26,049 bases of DNA. Source: an uncultured Planctomycetales bacterium. Lineage in GTDB: Bacteria; Planctomycetota; Planctomycetia; Pirellulales; S012-138. The notes below the pieces were generated by a model, which did not search any database, was not told where the DNA came from, and worked only from the letters and a program-made list of their open reading frames with translations. How positions within the stretch are numbered: position 1 is the first letter of the stretch; every line of letters starts with the position of its first letter. The stretch covers positions 1-26,049 of the forward strand of contig CALJLD010000097.1 in the NCBI GenBank assembly GCA_937982665.1, written 5' to 3'. Positions 7,863 through 16,339 of this stretch are shown in pieces. The translations under genes were made by a program, and so were the position numbers.

Positions 7863-8000
7863 GGCATGCGTTGGTGGTTAAGTTGGATTCCCAGGCGTTA
7901 GAATCAGCTTAGACCCAGCCGCGCGAAGAGCTGCGCGATCGTTCGGCGGTTGCATTGAACAGCCGCCAGCATTGAACAGGCTGCCGGATGCGATTGAGAC
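7863..8000. other. Convergent intergenic gap with relic of repeat A
   Basis: The DUF1559-like gene (plus) and the zinc-ribbon gene (minus) converge here. Bases 7880-7930 keep the order GTTGGATTC, GTTAGAATCAG, a CC/AGCC block and CGAAGAG seen in family A, with many changes, so this is an old copy. The right part can form short GC hairpins such as GCGCG...CTGCGCG, but there is no clear T tract. Confidence 0.4.
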
Positions 8001-8174
8001 TCAAGAAACGAAATAGTAGATAGCGAAACCCAGCACCGCGAGCCAGAACAGGCATGCGAATGCCTGACCAATCCCAAACTGTGATCGGTTTGCCAGGTTC
8101 GTGACCAACCTGCAATGAGGGCACGTTCCATCGAGGTGGAGGGATAAGCCGCAACTTTGACAATGTGTCTGCAT
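8001..8174 (-). CDS. 57-aa zinc-ribbon membrane microprotein
   Basis: Two CxxC pairs (Cys5/Cys8 and Cys18/Cys21) sit in the first 21 residues with GLSLHLDGTCPHC between them, the pattern of a small zinc ribbon. Residues about 37-56 are a single hydrophobic helix (CLFWLAVLGFAIYYF) ending at the C-terminus. The start is ATG 8174 because GGGAG lies 7 bases upstream; a longer in-frame reading to 8279 lacks a site. I do not know a named family for it. A cytoplasmic zinc knuckle tethered by a tail anchor is the simplest reading. It stands alone between genes of opposite orientation. Confidence 0.65.
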   Translation of the reverse strand: MQTHCQSCGLSLHLDGTCPHCRLVTNLANRSQFGIGQAFACLFWLAVLGFAIYYFVS

Positions 8175-8589
8175 GTATATCTCCCGTGAAATTGATAGCG
8201 AGACTGCGACGTCAGCAAGGCAAACGCCAGAACGAAGGCAAAGGTTGTCAGTCAACGCACTGGGCGAATCGCCTCGCAAACTGGACGACCAGCGCGCCGT
8301 AGCCTGTAATAGGTTTGCGACGCCCCCACACTCCTACTTAGGCACTGACAATTGCGCGGGAACAACCGACACAGAATCTGGGAGACTTGAGAATTTCTTC
8401 CCTCGTGCGTTCTCTTGGCCGGTGCGCGGCGGTGAATCCTTCAACAGAAAGACAGCAACGACAAGGAACCCCCGTTTTTCTGTTGATGATGATGCCGCTT
8501 GGATTCTCGGCTTTGCTCACGGAGAATAGCCGGTAAGAACTTCGCCGGACGAACATCACCAACGGCCTCAAATTCGTGAGAGGATAACC
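8175..8589. other. Divergent intergenic region with repeat E
   Basis: This 415-bp stretch separates the divergent zinc-ribbon and TPR genes. Bases 8441-8450 and 8477-8486 are a perfect 10-bp inverted repeat (TCAACAGAAA and TTTCTGTTGA) with a 26-nt spacer. Directly after it, 8486-8527 is the second copy of repeat E. Bases 8380-8440 read like an intergenic planctomycete repeat but have no second copy in this window. No gene is supported. Confidence 0.55.
8486..8527 (+). repeat. 42-bp dispersed repeat E, intergenic copy
   Basis: This matches 6805-6846 at 37 of 42 positions, from GATGATGCCGCTTGGATTCT to the TAG. It is joined to the 10-bp inverted repeat on its left, so the repeat may be larger than the piece shared with the other copy. 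Confidence 0.65.
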
Positions 8590-9678
8590 GTGCCGGTTCA
8601 AATTCAATGCAATTCCGTCGTGATTCGCAACGATGCGTTGGATCGGGTGTTGGATGGCGGCTCCGAGAACTTTGGCGAGATCGCTCCGAACGCGATGAGC
8701 TATTCGGATGATCGACTTTCGCAAGCGAGCTTCATGTCGCCTGTGGATGCGGAAGAGTTTGCCAAGAGCCTTGAACTACGTGGTTTGCAACGCGATGACG
8801 ATTCGCCAGACTTCGTCGTCGTGCGGACTCATGACCGTACGGTGGAACCGCCTTGCGATTGGCTGGTGTTGTTCGAGTACGAGCAACGTCTGATTGCAAC
8901 GATCCGTGGTTTCGATTCGCAAACCGTTATCGCGGCGGCAACGGATGCCGACTACGATCCCGGTACCATCGAGAATTACAGCGAGGAAGAGATCGCTGAG
9001 AAATTCGAGTTCGTGGAGCGGGACGGAAACGTCGACACGTACCGCGAGAAGGCAACCGGCAGGCTGGTCTATCATGCTCGCCAAACGGAAAGTCCTGACG
9101 AGATTTTCAAACGCGCGTTTGGGATTGTTTGGAAGCTTCGTCGACAGCCCGGCATGGAGCCAAGGCAAGGCAAGCGTGCAGCCGAGATTCAGTCAGCGAT
9201 CGAGAGTTTGCAATCGCTGGCGGCAAAACATCCGGACATGGCCAACGTTGCGCTCGCATTGGGTATGGCGTGGTTTGCGATTGGCGAGGATGACAAGGCG
9301 CAGCGACAAGTGACTCGAGCCGTGGATCTGGAGCCGGACAACACAATCATGTTGAAAGAACTGGGCGGCATCTGCCTGACCAGAAGCGATTTTCCCACGG
9401 CGCTCCGCGCTGCGACCAAGGCCGTCGAGATCGAGCCGGACGACATTGAGTTGCTGGGCAACCTGGCCGTGATTCAACTTCTCAACGGTGAAGTTACCCA
9501 AGCAAAGGCGACGATCCAGCACGCCATTCGCTTGAAGCCCAACGAGCCCATCAATGGAAACATTCAAGCGATTATTGAAGCTGTCGCCAGCGGTAAGCGA
9601 GACCGCCCTCAATCGCTGCAAGAAATGATGAGGCCGCCCAAGCGGAAGTCCTGGCTATCGAAATTGTTCGGGCGTTGA
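8590..9678 (+). CDS. TPR-repeat protein with novel N-terminal domain
   Basis: A 362-aa soluble protein. Residues 1-175 form a domain I do not recognise, with an acidic segment around DRLSQASFMSPVDAEEFAK and WLVLFEYEQR. From about 185 to 335 there are at least three tetratricopeptide repeats; two are clear, with motifs LGMAWFAIGEDDKAQRQVTR, LEPDN, FPTALRAATKAVEIEPDD and the next unit LAVIQLLNGEVTQAKATI. The C-terminus is basic (RPPKRKSWLSKLFGR). The start is GTG 8590, preceded by GAGAGG. TPR domains bind partner proteins; the partner is unknown. There is no signal peptide. Confidence 0.85.
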   Translation: MPVQIQCNSVVIRNDALDRVLDGGSENFGEIAPNAMSYSDDRLSQASFMSPVDAEEFAKSLELRGLQRDDDSPDFVVVRTHDRTVEPPCDWLVLFEYEQRLIATIRGFDSQTVIAAATDADYDPGTIENYSEEEIAEKFEFVERDGNVDTYREKATGRLVYHARQTESPDEIFKRAFGIVWKLRRQPGMEPRQGKRAAEIQSAIESLQSLAAKHPDMANVALALGMAWFAIGEDDKAQRQVTRAVDLEPDNTIMLKELGGICLTRSDFPTALRAATKAVEIEPDDIELLGNLAVIQLLNGEVTQAKATIQHAIRLKPNEPINGNIQAIIEAVASGKRDRPQSLQEMMRPPKRKSWLSKLFGR

Positions 9679-9690
9679 CAACTCTGCAAA

Positions 9691-9891
9691 GTGCGGCAGG
9701 CCTTAGCTGGCGAGGAGATTGCGTGTGCCCGCGAGGGGAGGGTTGTGCTCTTTGAAGTTGTGACGGGAACATGTTCGCCCTGCCATCTGGAGCCCGGTCG
9801 GACATTCATCTGCGGGGATGAACCGCGGGAGGTGTGGCGTCGTACGGAATCTGAGCGCGAGCAGGGACAAGATTTCACATCTCAAGGCTGA
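9691..9891 (+). CDS. Doubtful small ORF, 66 aa
   Basis: A GTG-initiated frame immediately after the TPR gene encodes a 66-aa Cys-containing peptide with VTGTCSPCHLEPG and FICGDEP. Codon third positions look moderately GC-rich like neighbouring genes, which is mild support. Against it, no ribosome binding site precedes the start and no family is recognised. The two cysteines in CSPC could bind metal or form a disulfide. It may be a real small gene or chance. Confidence 0.25.
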   Translation: MRQALAGEEIACAREGRVVLFEVVTGTCSPCHLEPGRTFICGDEPREVWRRTESEREQGQDFTSQG

Positions 9892-9945
9892 TTCCGGCAC
9901 CGGCCTTTTGAACGCAAATTGCTATGCCATAGCCGTTTGCACGCT

Positions 9946-9974
9946 TTGACAGGCAGCGGCCATGGAGAGATAAT
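9946..9974 (+). promoter_or_regulatory. Near-consensus sigma70-type promoter of the ABC operon
   Basis: TTGACA at 9946-9951 and GATAAT at 9969-9974 are separated by exactly 17 bases. This is a full -35 match and five of six for -10. Transcription would begin near 9981, about 130 bases before the ABC ATPase start at 10114. It is by far the best promoter-like site I found and fits the start of a three-gene operon. Confidence 0.75.
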
Positions 9975-10113
9975 CTCGCTCAACATGGCAGGAAGGTGCC
10001 ATTTGACCGCGTGACGCGTGGCGGGGCCTCCTTCTGACGGTCGTTTTTCCGCAACTGCTGGATTCGCTTGGAGATGCGTACATTGCGAATCCGCTGAACT
10101 TGATCTGGTGACA

Positions 10114-10968
10114 ATGAGCGACAAACCATCCACATTCCTTTCGACGCCCGGCGGGGAAGAAAAGCCCAAGGCCATGGGCACGGCCAGCGAGCCGAAGCCT
10201 GAAGGTCCTCCGCCGATGATCGAGGCGATTGGCCTATCCAAGTTTTACGGCAGCTTTGCGGCCTCGCGCGACGTGAGCTTCAAGGTGTTCCGGGGCGAAG
10301 TGGTCGCCTTCATGGGGCCCAACGGGGCTGGCAAAAGCACCACCATGAAGCTGCTGACCGGCTACCTTTCGCCGTCGGAGGGCATTGCCAAGATCGCCGG
10401 GTACAACATGACCACGGAGCGGATCGAAGGCAGTGCTCACCTGGGCTACCTGCCGGAGAATGGCCCTTTGTATCCGGATATGAATCCCAGGGCTTTGCTG
10501 GAGTTCTTCGGCACGGCGCGAGGGATGAATCGCGAGAAGCTGGAAGAGCGGATCGAAGCCGTGATCGATATGTGTGATCTTCGCGCCGTGATCGGCAAGC
10601 CGACGGGCAAGCTCTCCAAAGGGTATCGGCAACGTGTCGGCATGGCCCAAACGCTGCTGCATGAGCCGGACGTGCTGATCATGGACGAGCCCACCGGCGG
10701 TTTGGACCCAAATCAGATCGCCGAAGTTCGGCGGATGATCACCAACCTGGGACGCGACCACACGATCTTGCTCTCAACGCACATCATGCAGGAAGTCGGC
10801 GCAATGTGCTCTCGGGCGTTGTTCATCAATGAAGGCCGGCTGGTCTTCGATGGCTCGATTGATGAACTCACCGCAGGTGGCCGCACGTTGGACGAGACGT
10901 TCCATCGCTTTTCCGGAATGGACAAAGAACAACGCAAGCAAGAACAGTTGGCGTCCAGCGGAGCGTAA
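10114..10968 (+). CDS. ABC transporter ATP-binding protein (GldA-like)
   Basis: This 284-aa protein is the ATPase of an ABC-2 type transporter. After a Pro/Glu-rich N-terminal tail (1-34) come the Walker A GPNGAGKST (68-76), a Q-loop region near LGYLPEN (110-116), the signature LSKGYRQRV (167-175), Walker B VLIMDEP (187-193) with the D-loop GGLDP, and the H-loop STH (221-223). These match the GldA/CcmA-like class. ATG 10114 was chosen since the longer frame to 10018 adds a non-homologous, RBS-less leader. The next gene encodes its membrane partner, 93 bases downstream, so the two should form one complex at the inner membrane, powering an unknown substrate's movement. Confidence 0.93.
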   Translation: MSDKPSTFLSTPGGEEKPKAMGTASEPKPEGPPPMIEAIGLSKFYGSFAASRDVSFKVFRGEVVAFMGPNGAGKSTTMKLLTGYLSPSEGIAKIAGYNMTTERIEGSAHLGYLPENGPLYPDMNPRALLEFFGTARGMNREKLEERIEAVIDMCDLRAVIGKPTGKLSKGYRQRVGMAQTLLHEPDVLIMDEPTGGLDPNQIAEVRRMITNLGRDHTILLSTHIMQEVGAMCSRALFINEGRLVFDGSIDELTAGGRTLDETFHRFSGMDKEQRKQEQLASSGA

Positions 10969-11061
10969 AGGTTGCAGACGCGCCAGCACTTGGCGCGCTG
11001 AGTATTTAGAAAGCGGCCGCAACATAAGAATCCAAACAGAAATTTCCCAACGAACGCGATC

Positions 11062-13785
11062 ATGAACACAAACGTTCTCTTCGCCATCTTTAAGCGCAAC
11101 TTTGTCGCCTACTTCACCAATCCCACAGGCTACGTCTTTGTCTGTGTGTTTGTGTTGTTGAGTTCCATCGCCGCGTTCTGGCCCAACGAGTTCTTCAACG
11201 CCAACCTGGCGAATCTCGATCAACTGAATGAATACCTGCCGTTCATCATGTTGATCTTCATCCCGGCGATCACCATGAGCGTTTGGGCGGAAGAGCGACG
11301 CTTGGGCACGGACGAACTGTTGTTGACCATCCCGGCCGGCGACTTTGACGTGGTGCTGGGCAAGTACCTGGCCGCGGTGACCATTTTCAGCTCGGCGTTA
11401 TTGTACTCGGCCATTTGTAACTTCTGCGTGCTGGCTTCTTTGGGCGGAGGATTTGGCGGGACGGATATCGGCCTCTTCCTGGGGATGTACTTCGGCTATT
11501 GGCTGGTTGGCATCGCGATGCTGTCCATTGGCATGGTGGCATCTTTCTTGACCAGCAACCTGACGGTGGGCTTTGTCCTGGGCGTGCTGTTTAACGCTCC
11601 GCTGGTGTTTTTTGCCTATGCGGATGCCATTCCCACGCTGGGTGTTGTGTCGACCGTTGTTTCCAGATTTAGCATCACAGAACAGTTCGCGGACTTTGGC
11701 CGCGGCGTGGTCAGCCTTTCCAGCATCTTTTACTTCCTGATGATCGCGGCGGTCATGCTGTACTTGTCCATGATCCTGATTGGCCGGCGTCACTGGAGCG
11801 GCGGCAGGGACGGACAGTCACGCTTGGGCCATTATGCGGTACGCGCAGTCAGCCTGATCTTGATTGCGTTCGCTTTGACGGTTGTGTTGGAGTGGTCCAG
11901 CATTCGCTTTGACGTCACCGCCGAAGGCATCAACACGCTGTTGCCGCAAACCCGCCAGATTGTGGACGAGATTGAAACGGACGAGCCGATTCAGATCGAG
12001 GCGTTTATTTCGGAGACTGTGCCGGAAGTCTATGTGCAACAGCGACTGAACATCCTCAGGGTGTTGCGCGAGTTTGACGACATCGGCGGCAATCAGATTC
12101 AACTCCGCATTCATCAGATGGGGCCAACCACCGTCGATGAAGAGTTGAGGGCGGAGCAGGTGTACGGCATCACGCCGCAAACCATCATCGCTGAAGAGCG
12201 TGGCGTGCAAAAAGCCGATGAGATTTTCCTGGGTGTTGTGTTTCGCCGCGGTGTCAACAAAGTCACCATTCCATTCCTGGATAAAGGGTTGCCGGCCGAG
12301 TACGAACTGGTTCGCTCGATTTCCGTTGTCGCGCGCGACACGAGTATTCCCAAGCCCAAGATTGGCGTGGTCACGACGGAAGTTCCCATGCTGACCGGCG
12401 GACAGGGAAACCAGCGGCTGATTACAGAGTTGGAGAAGGTTTACGAAGTTGTGCCTGTGAATCCGGCCAGCGCGATTGCCGGCGACTTCAAGGCTTTGAT
12501 CTGCGTACAACCATCCAGTCTGGCGCCGGTGCCATTGCAAAACGTGATCAACGCCGTCAAGAGTGGCATTCCCACGGCCATTTTTGAAGACCCGTACGCT
12601 TTTCCCAACTTTTGGCCCACTCAACAGGAGCCGGGGTTTGTCTTGGGGACCGGCATGAAGGGGGGCAATCCCTTCTCCGGTGCTCCGCCGCGACCAAAGG
12701 GGAACATCGACGACCTTTGGGAACTGTTAAAGATTGACTTCTCCAACACGGCCGTGCTTTGGCAGGATTACAACCCCATTCCCAAGATCAGCGGTGTGGT
12801 CGGCGAGCCGGAATGGGTTTTTGTGGACAAAGACATGCCGGCGGAATTTACCGTGAGCGAGGAAAGTCCCATTACTGATGGTTTGGGGCGGTTGTTGTTC
12901 CTTTATGCCGGCCATATGAACTTTCAGGAAAGCAACCTGACCTATCAACGGTTGGTCGGCACAACGGCCAACTCTGGGGCCACGCCGTATGAGACTTTCT
13001 TCGGCAACGCGTTCATCCAAACCGCGCCGGACCCCAACCGCAGGCGCGGATACGTGCCAACGGATAACGCCTATACCCTGGCCGCGCGACTCTCAGGCAC
13101 GCCGGAAAACGCCAGCACCGCAGTGGATGCCGCTACCGGCGGAATCTCGGCGGCAAAGATTGACGTCATCGTTGTGGCCGATATCGACTTCCTTCACTCC
13201 GCACTGTTTCAACTTCGCGAACAAGACCCCAATGAAGAGTATGGACTGCGATTTGACAACGTTCCGTTTGTGTTGAATATCGTCGACGTGCTTGCCGGCG
13301 AAGAATCGCTGATTGAGATTCGTAAGAAGGGCCCGGAGTATCACACGCTGGAAGCTTTGGACCGGCAGATTGCCGATGCCAGGAAGAATACAAACGAGAT
13401 CATCGAGTCCCATGAGGAAGCGTTGCAATTGGACTTGCAGCGAGAGCAAGAGAAAGTCACCGATGAGATATCCAAACTGGATGGACAATTCCAGGAAGGC
13501 AAGATTGATGAGGTGGCTTACGATCGCGCGCGAGAGATGATTGAGACGCGAGCGCGAGATCGCTTTCAGGTCTATAAGACCGCGAAAGAGAAAGAAGCGC
13601 AAAAGGAAATCCGCCGGGTCGAAAGGCGACTCGATCAGCAAATTCAATCCATGCAAAACGGCTACAAACTTATGGCCGTAGCGCTGCCGCCTTTGATTCC
13701 GTTGATCGTGGGCATCGCCGTCTTTTTCAACCGCCGCAGCCGGGAAAGACTTGGCGTGGCGGCATCGCGGATGCGTTCGCCATAG
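11062..13785 (+). CDS. Fused ABC-2 permease and GldG-like auxiliary protein
   Basis: A 907-aa protein fusing two parts that are often separate. Residues 1-245 are an ABC-2 type permease (GldF-like) with about six membrane helices and the motif SVWAEERRLGTDELLLTIP. A seventh helix at about 262-282 leads into FDVTAEGINTLLPQTRQIVD, the start of a GldG/ABC_transp_aux domain (about 290-770), expected outside the cytoplasmic membrane. A charged coiled coil (about 770-868) and a final helix (about 871-889) close the protein. It is the membrane partner of the ATPase upstream and precedes a DUF4340 gene. In Bacteroidetes GldA, GldF and GldG serve gliding, but relatives are widespread in non-gliding bacteria, so the substrate here is unknown. 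The ribosome binding site is weak. Confidence 0.9.
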   Translation: MNTNVLFAIFKRNFVAYFTNPTGYVFVCVFVLLSSIAAFWPNEFFNANLANLDQLNEYLPFIMLIFIPAITMSVWAEERRLGTDELLLTIPAGDFDVVLGKYLAAVTIFSSALLYSAICNFCVLASLGGGFGGTDIGLFLGMYFGYWLVGIAMLSIGMVASFLTSNLTVGFVLGVLFNAPLVFFAYADAIPTLGVVSTVVSRFSITEQFADFGRGVVSLSSIFYFLMIAAVMLYLSMILIGRRHWSGGRDGQSRLGHYAVRAVSLILIAFALTVVLEWSSIRFDVTAEGINTLLPQTRQIVDEIETDEPIQIEAFISETVPEVYVQQRLNILRVLREFDDIGGNQIQLRIHQMGPTTVDEELRAEQVYGITPQTIIAEERGVQKADEIFLGVVFRRGVNKVTIPFLDKGLPAEYELVRSISVVARDTSIPKPKIGVVTTEVPMLTGGQGNQRLITELEKVYEVVPVNPASAIAGDFKALICVQPSSLAPVPLQNVINAVKSGIPTAIFEDPYAFPNFWPTQQEPGFVLGTGMKGGNPFSGAPPRPKGNIDDLWELLKIDFSNTAVLWQDYNPIPKISGVVGEPEWVFVDKDMPAEFTVSEESPITDGLGRLLFLYAGHMNFQESNLTYQRLVGTTANSGATPYETFFGNAFIQTAPDPNRRRGYVPTDNAYTLAARLSGTPENASTAVDAATGGISAAKIDVIVVADIDFLHSALFQLREQDPNEEYGLRFDNVPFVLNIVDVLAGEESLIEIRKKGPEYHTLEALDRQIADARKNTNEIIESHEEALQLDLQREQEKVTDEISKLDGQFQEGKIDEVAYDRAREMIETRARDRFQVYKTAKEKEAQKEIRRVERRLDQQIQSMQNGYKLMAVALPPLIPLIVGIAVFFNRRSRERLGVAASRMRSP

Positions 13786-13879
13786 AACAGACGATTTCGA
13801 GGCAGCAGAAAAAAGCAAGAAAGCAAACCGCGCTTCGTTTCGGGATGCGCGATCGAGAATTGCAGGAGATAAATTCGCA

Positions 13880-15463
13880 ATGAGCGAGATGGTTAAGAGT
13901 TCGATCTTTGTGAGCCTGGCGCTTGTGTTGGTTGCCATCGCTGGCTTTGTGCAGTATTCCAGCCAATGGGCTTCGGAAACCGCAACCACCGTCGGACCGG
14001 ACTTTAGCGATCTGGAGCTGACTGACATCGCCGGACTTGAGATCGAGCGATTTAACGAGACCACGGCGAAGTTGGAGAACTTTGAAGTCCGTCGCGTGGA
14101 TGGCGTTTGGTCGCTACCCTCGCATGACAACTATCCCGCTGACGCGGAAACCACGCACCTGGCCGAGGCCGCAACCGCTTTGATCAATATGCAGTTGATG
14201 GGCGAATCCGTCGCTGACTTGCCAGGCAAGCATCCGGAATACGGAGTTGTGGAGCCAAGCGCGGAGAACATTGCGCTGGGTGGAATGGGCACGCGCGTTG
14301 TTGTGACCGGCGCTGATGGCAGCCGCCTGGCGGAGCTGATCATCGGAAACGCCGAAGGCACCCAGCCCGATTTGCGATACGTGCGCGTACCGGGACAGGA
14401 CCTCGTTTACGAGGCCAAGATCGATACGACTTCGCTGACGACGAACCTTGAAGATTGGGTCGAGGCCGATCTGCTCAAAGTCAACGTGTTCGACATCCAG
14501 TCGATCGCAATTGACGATTACTCCATTGACGAAGTCCGCGGCGCCCGCGTGCAAAAAGACCAAATGAAATTTGAGTTTGACAGTGCCAAACCAACCAACG
14601 AGCAATGGTCGTTAGCGGAAGCCAGATTGGGCGAGAGCGCCCGACAGGACGCAGTGGCGAATCTTGCGGCAGCCCTGAAGCGTTTGCAAATCGTTGATAT
14701 CGAAAAGAAGCCGGGCGATTTGATTGCGTTGCTCAAAGGCGAAAGCGCACAGGTTTCGCAATCAACAATCCGGCAGTTGCAAAGCCGCGGCTTCTTCATC
14801 ATTCAAGGGCAGCTGTTTTCCAACGAAGGTGAAGTTCACGTTCAATCCAATGACGGCGTGATGTATGTGATCCGCTTTGGCGAAGTTGCCGAAAACACCG
14901 GAGGAATCTCAGGGCTGGATGACGCCGTGGATGCCGCCACTGCCCAGGCGCAGCAACTCAATCGTTACGTTTTCATCAGCGCTCAATTCAATGAGAGCGT
15001 GCTGGAAAAGCCGGAGATGCCGGAAATCCTCAAAGGCGATTCCACTGGGGATTCTACCAGCGGCGATGCTTCCGCTGGCGACGCCAATGCTGATTCGCAA
15101 GGTAGCGGCGACCAGAACACAGGGGACCAGAATACTGGCGATCAAAACACCGGTGACCAAACCGGCAACCAGAATCAAGACGCCGACTTGGAGGCGCAAA
15201 AGCGGCAGGCCGAAATCGACTACAACACGAAGATGGCCGCCTACAACCAAAAGCTGGAATCTGGCCGAGAGAAGGCCAACGAGCTGACAGCGCGTTTTGC
15301 GGACTGGTATTACATCATCTCCGATGACTTGTTCAACGAAATCAAAGTCGCGAGAGTTGATGTCGTTGAAACGCAAGTCATCGAAGAGGAAGGCTACGAC
15401 CTCGACGACCTCCGCAAACTGCAACAGCAGGGCGTCCAGGGCGGAACCGGCGGCGGTCTGTAG
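13880..15463 (+). CDS. DUF4340 protein of the ABC-Gld operon
   Basis: A 527-aa membrane-anchored protein with one N-terminal helix (residues 7-25) and a large extracytoplasmic part. Motifs typical of DUF4340 are visible: LEIERFNETTAKLENFEVRR, VDGVWSLPS, YGVVEPSAENIALG, a LIIGNAEG step and YVRVPGQDLVYEA. DUF4340 proteins usually follow GldG-like genes, as here. Residues 386-434 are a low-complexity Gly/Asp/Asn/Thr linker with GDQNT repeats encoded by 15-bp units (15107-15163). A coiled segment follows before the C-terminal domain. ATG 13880 has AGGAG at 13864-13868; a longer frame to 13751 overlaps the previous gene and lacks a site. It is probably the third part of the transporter complex. 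Confidence 0.88.
   Translation: MSEMVKSSIFVSLALVLVAIAGFVQYSSQWASETATTVGPDFSDLELTDIAGLEIERFNETTAKLENFEVRRVDGVWSLPSHDNYPADAETTHLAEAATALINMQLMGESVADLPGKHPEYGVVEPSAENIALGGMGTRVVVTGADGSRLAELIIGNAEGTQPDLRYVRVPGQDLVYEAKIDTTSLTTNLEDWVEADLLKVNVFDIQSIAIDDYSIDEVRGARVQKDQMKFEFDSAKPTNEQWSLAEARLGESARQDAVANLAAALKRLQIVDIEKKPGDLIALLKGESAQVSQSTIRQLQSRGFFIIQGQLFSNEGEVHVQSNDGVMYVIRFGEVAENTGGISGLDDAVDAATAQAQQLNRYVFISAQFNESVLEKPEMPEILKGDSTGDSTSGDASAGDANADSQGSGDQNTGDQNTGDQNTGDQTGNQNQDADLEAQKRQAEIDYNTKMAAYNQKLESGREKANELTARFADWYYIISDDLFNEIKVARVDVVETQVIEEEGYDLDDLRKLQQQGVQGGTGGGL
15107..15163 (+). repeat. 15-bp coding tandem repeat (GDQNT linker)
   Basis: Units at 15107-15121, 15122-15136 and 15137-15151, with a 12-bp remnant, encode GDQNT three times and GDQT. 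Codons differ at synonymous positions between units, so the peptide repeat has been kept while the DNA repeat has drifted. It forms a flexible linker in the DUF4340 protein. Confidence 0.85.
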
Positions 15464-15580
15464 TCATGCTTCGCCGACGCGCACGAGCTATGGCAGCATG
15501 TTGCAGGGGAGCAACTTCTCAACAGCTGCGCGTAGCGAAGCCGATCGACAACACCTACCCCAACGCTAACGGCGCGACCG
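15464..15580. other. Short convergent gap, no clear terminator
   Basis: The DUF4340 gene (plus) and the TerC gene (minus) converge across 117 bases. A short stem GTTGC...GCAAC is possible near 15498-15513, but no T tract follows. I see nothing else. Confidence 0.4.
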
Positions 15581-16339
15581 TCAGCTGGCAGAGGGTTTCT
15601 CGGGGATGGATTTCGGGAGATCACGTTTCGCCCGAAACCACGTCTGCAAGGCTTCCACAAAGATGGAAAAGCCCATTGCGAAATAGACGTAGCCTTTGCT
15701 GATGCCTTCGTCATGGCTGCCTTCCACAACGAGCATCACGCCAATCAAGATCAGGAACGAGAGCGCCAGCATTTTGACGGTGGCGTGCCGTTCGATGAAG
15801 CGCGAGATTGGTCCGGAAAAGATCATCATCACAATCACGGACACAACAACTGCGATGACCATGATCCAAACATTTTTTGACATTCCCACGGCGGTCAGCA
15901 CGGAGTCAATCGAGAAGACCAAATCCAGTAGGATGATTTGAAAGATCACAGACGCGAACGAAATGCCGGCTTTCTTGTCCGGCAGGTGCGTGGTGGGCGC
16001 GTAGTTGATTTGATGGTGAATCTCCCAGGTGGCCTTGCCAATTAAGAACGTACCGCCAGCGATCAGGATCAAATCCTTCCAGGTGACTTTTTGATCGAGG
16101 AATGTGAACAGCTCCTCTTTCAATCCCAAGATCCAACTGATTGCAAACAGCAGCGCAACGCGCATCAGCATCGCCAGCCCCAGGCCGACCGTGCGAGCTT
16201 TCCCTTGTTGGTTCTTGGGAAGTTTGCCGGAGAGAATCGCGATGAAGACGACGTTATCAATTCCCAGCACAACTTCCATCACGGTCAACGTGAGCAGAGC
16301 CAGGATATTATCCGCGTCCAGGGCGGGCATTCCGTACAT
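15581..16339 (-). CDS. TerC-family integral membrane protein
   Basis: A 252-aa polytopic protein with seven predicted membrane helices. The two acidic hallmark motifs of the TerC/YkoY family are present: LGIDNVVFIAIL near residues 25-36 and LLDLVFSIDSVLTAVG in the fifth segment region. Family members such as Alx and MeeF/MeeY act in manganese export and metalation of exported proteins; tellurite resistance is the historical name. The C-terminus is short and charged, without a CBS or CorC domain. The start ATG 16339 follows ACAGG; a second ATG lies three codons later. A hairpin lies in the leader but no yybP-ykoY riboswitch signature is visible. Exact substrate here is inferred only from the family. 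Confidence 0.9.
   Translation of the reverse strand: MYGMPALDADNILALLTLTVMEVVLGIDNVVFIAILSGKLPKNQQGKARTVGLGLAMLMRVALLFAISWILGLKEELFTFLDQKVTWKDLILIAGGTFLIGKATWEIHHQINYAPTTHLPDKKAGISFASVIFQIILLDLVFSIDSVLTAVGMSKNVWIMVIAVVVSVIVMMIFSGPISRFIERHATVKMLALSFLILIGVMLVVEGSHDEGISKGYVYFAMGFSIFVEALQTWFRAKRDLPKSIPEKPSAS

Larger units (their letters stand above)
9679..10113. other. Leader region of the ABC operon
   Basis: This 435-bp stretch contains a weak candidate small gene (9691-9891), a strong promoter (9946-9974) and a 5' untranslated region of about 130 bases before the ABC ATPase. The open frame upstream of ATG 10114 runs back to 10018 but starts after the promoter without a ribosome binding site. 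I see no obvious riboswitch fold. Confidence 0.5.

Noticed and set aside
8338..8724. 128-aa minus-strand frame at the start of the TPR gene
   Set aside because: It overlaps the well-initiated TPR gene and the intergenic repeat; its residues appear to be repeat-derived.
10018..10113. N-terminal extension of the ABC ATPase
   Set aside because: The GTG at 10018 has no ribosome binding site and the added residues do not resemble ABC proteins.
11398..12624. Minus-strand frames across the fused permease
   Set aside because: They are His/Gln/Arg-rich shadows of the recognised plus-strand gene.
13093..14130. 345-aa minus-strand frame over the Gld-like and DUF4340 genes
   Set aside because: It is antisense to two recognised genes and shows low-complexity Ser/Arg composition typical of shadow frames.
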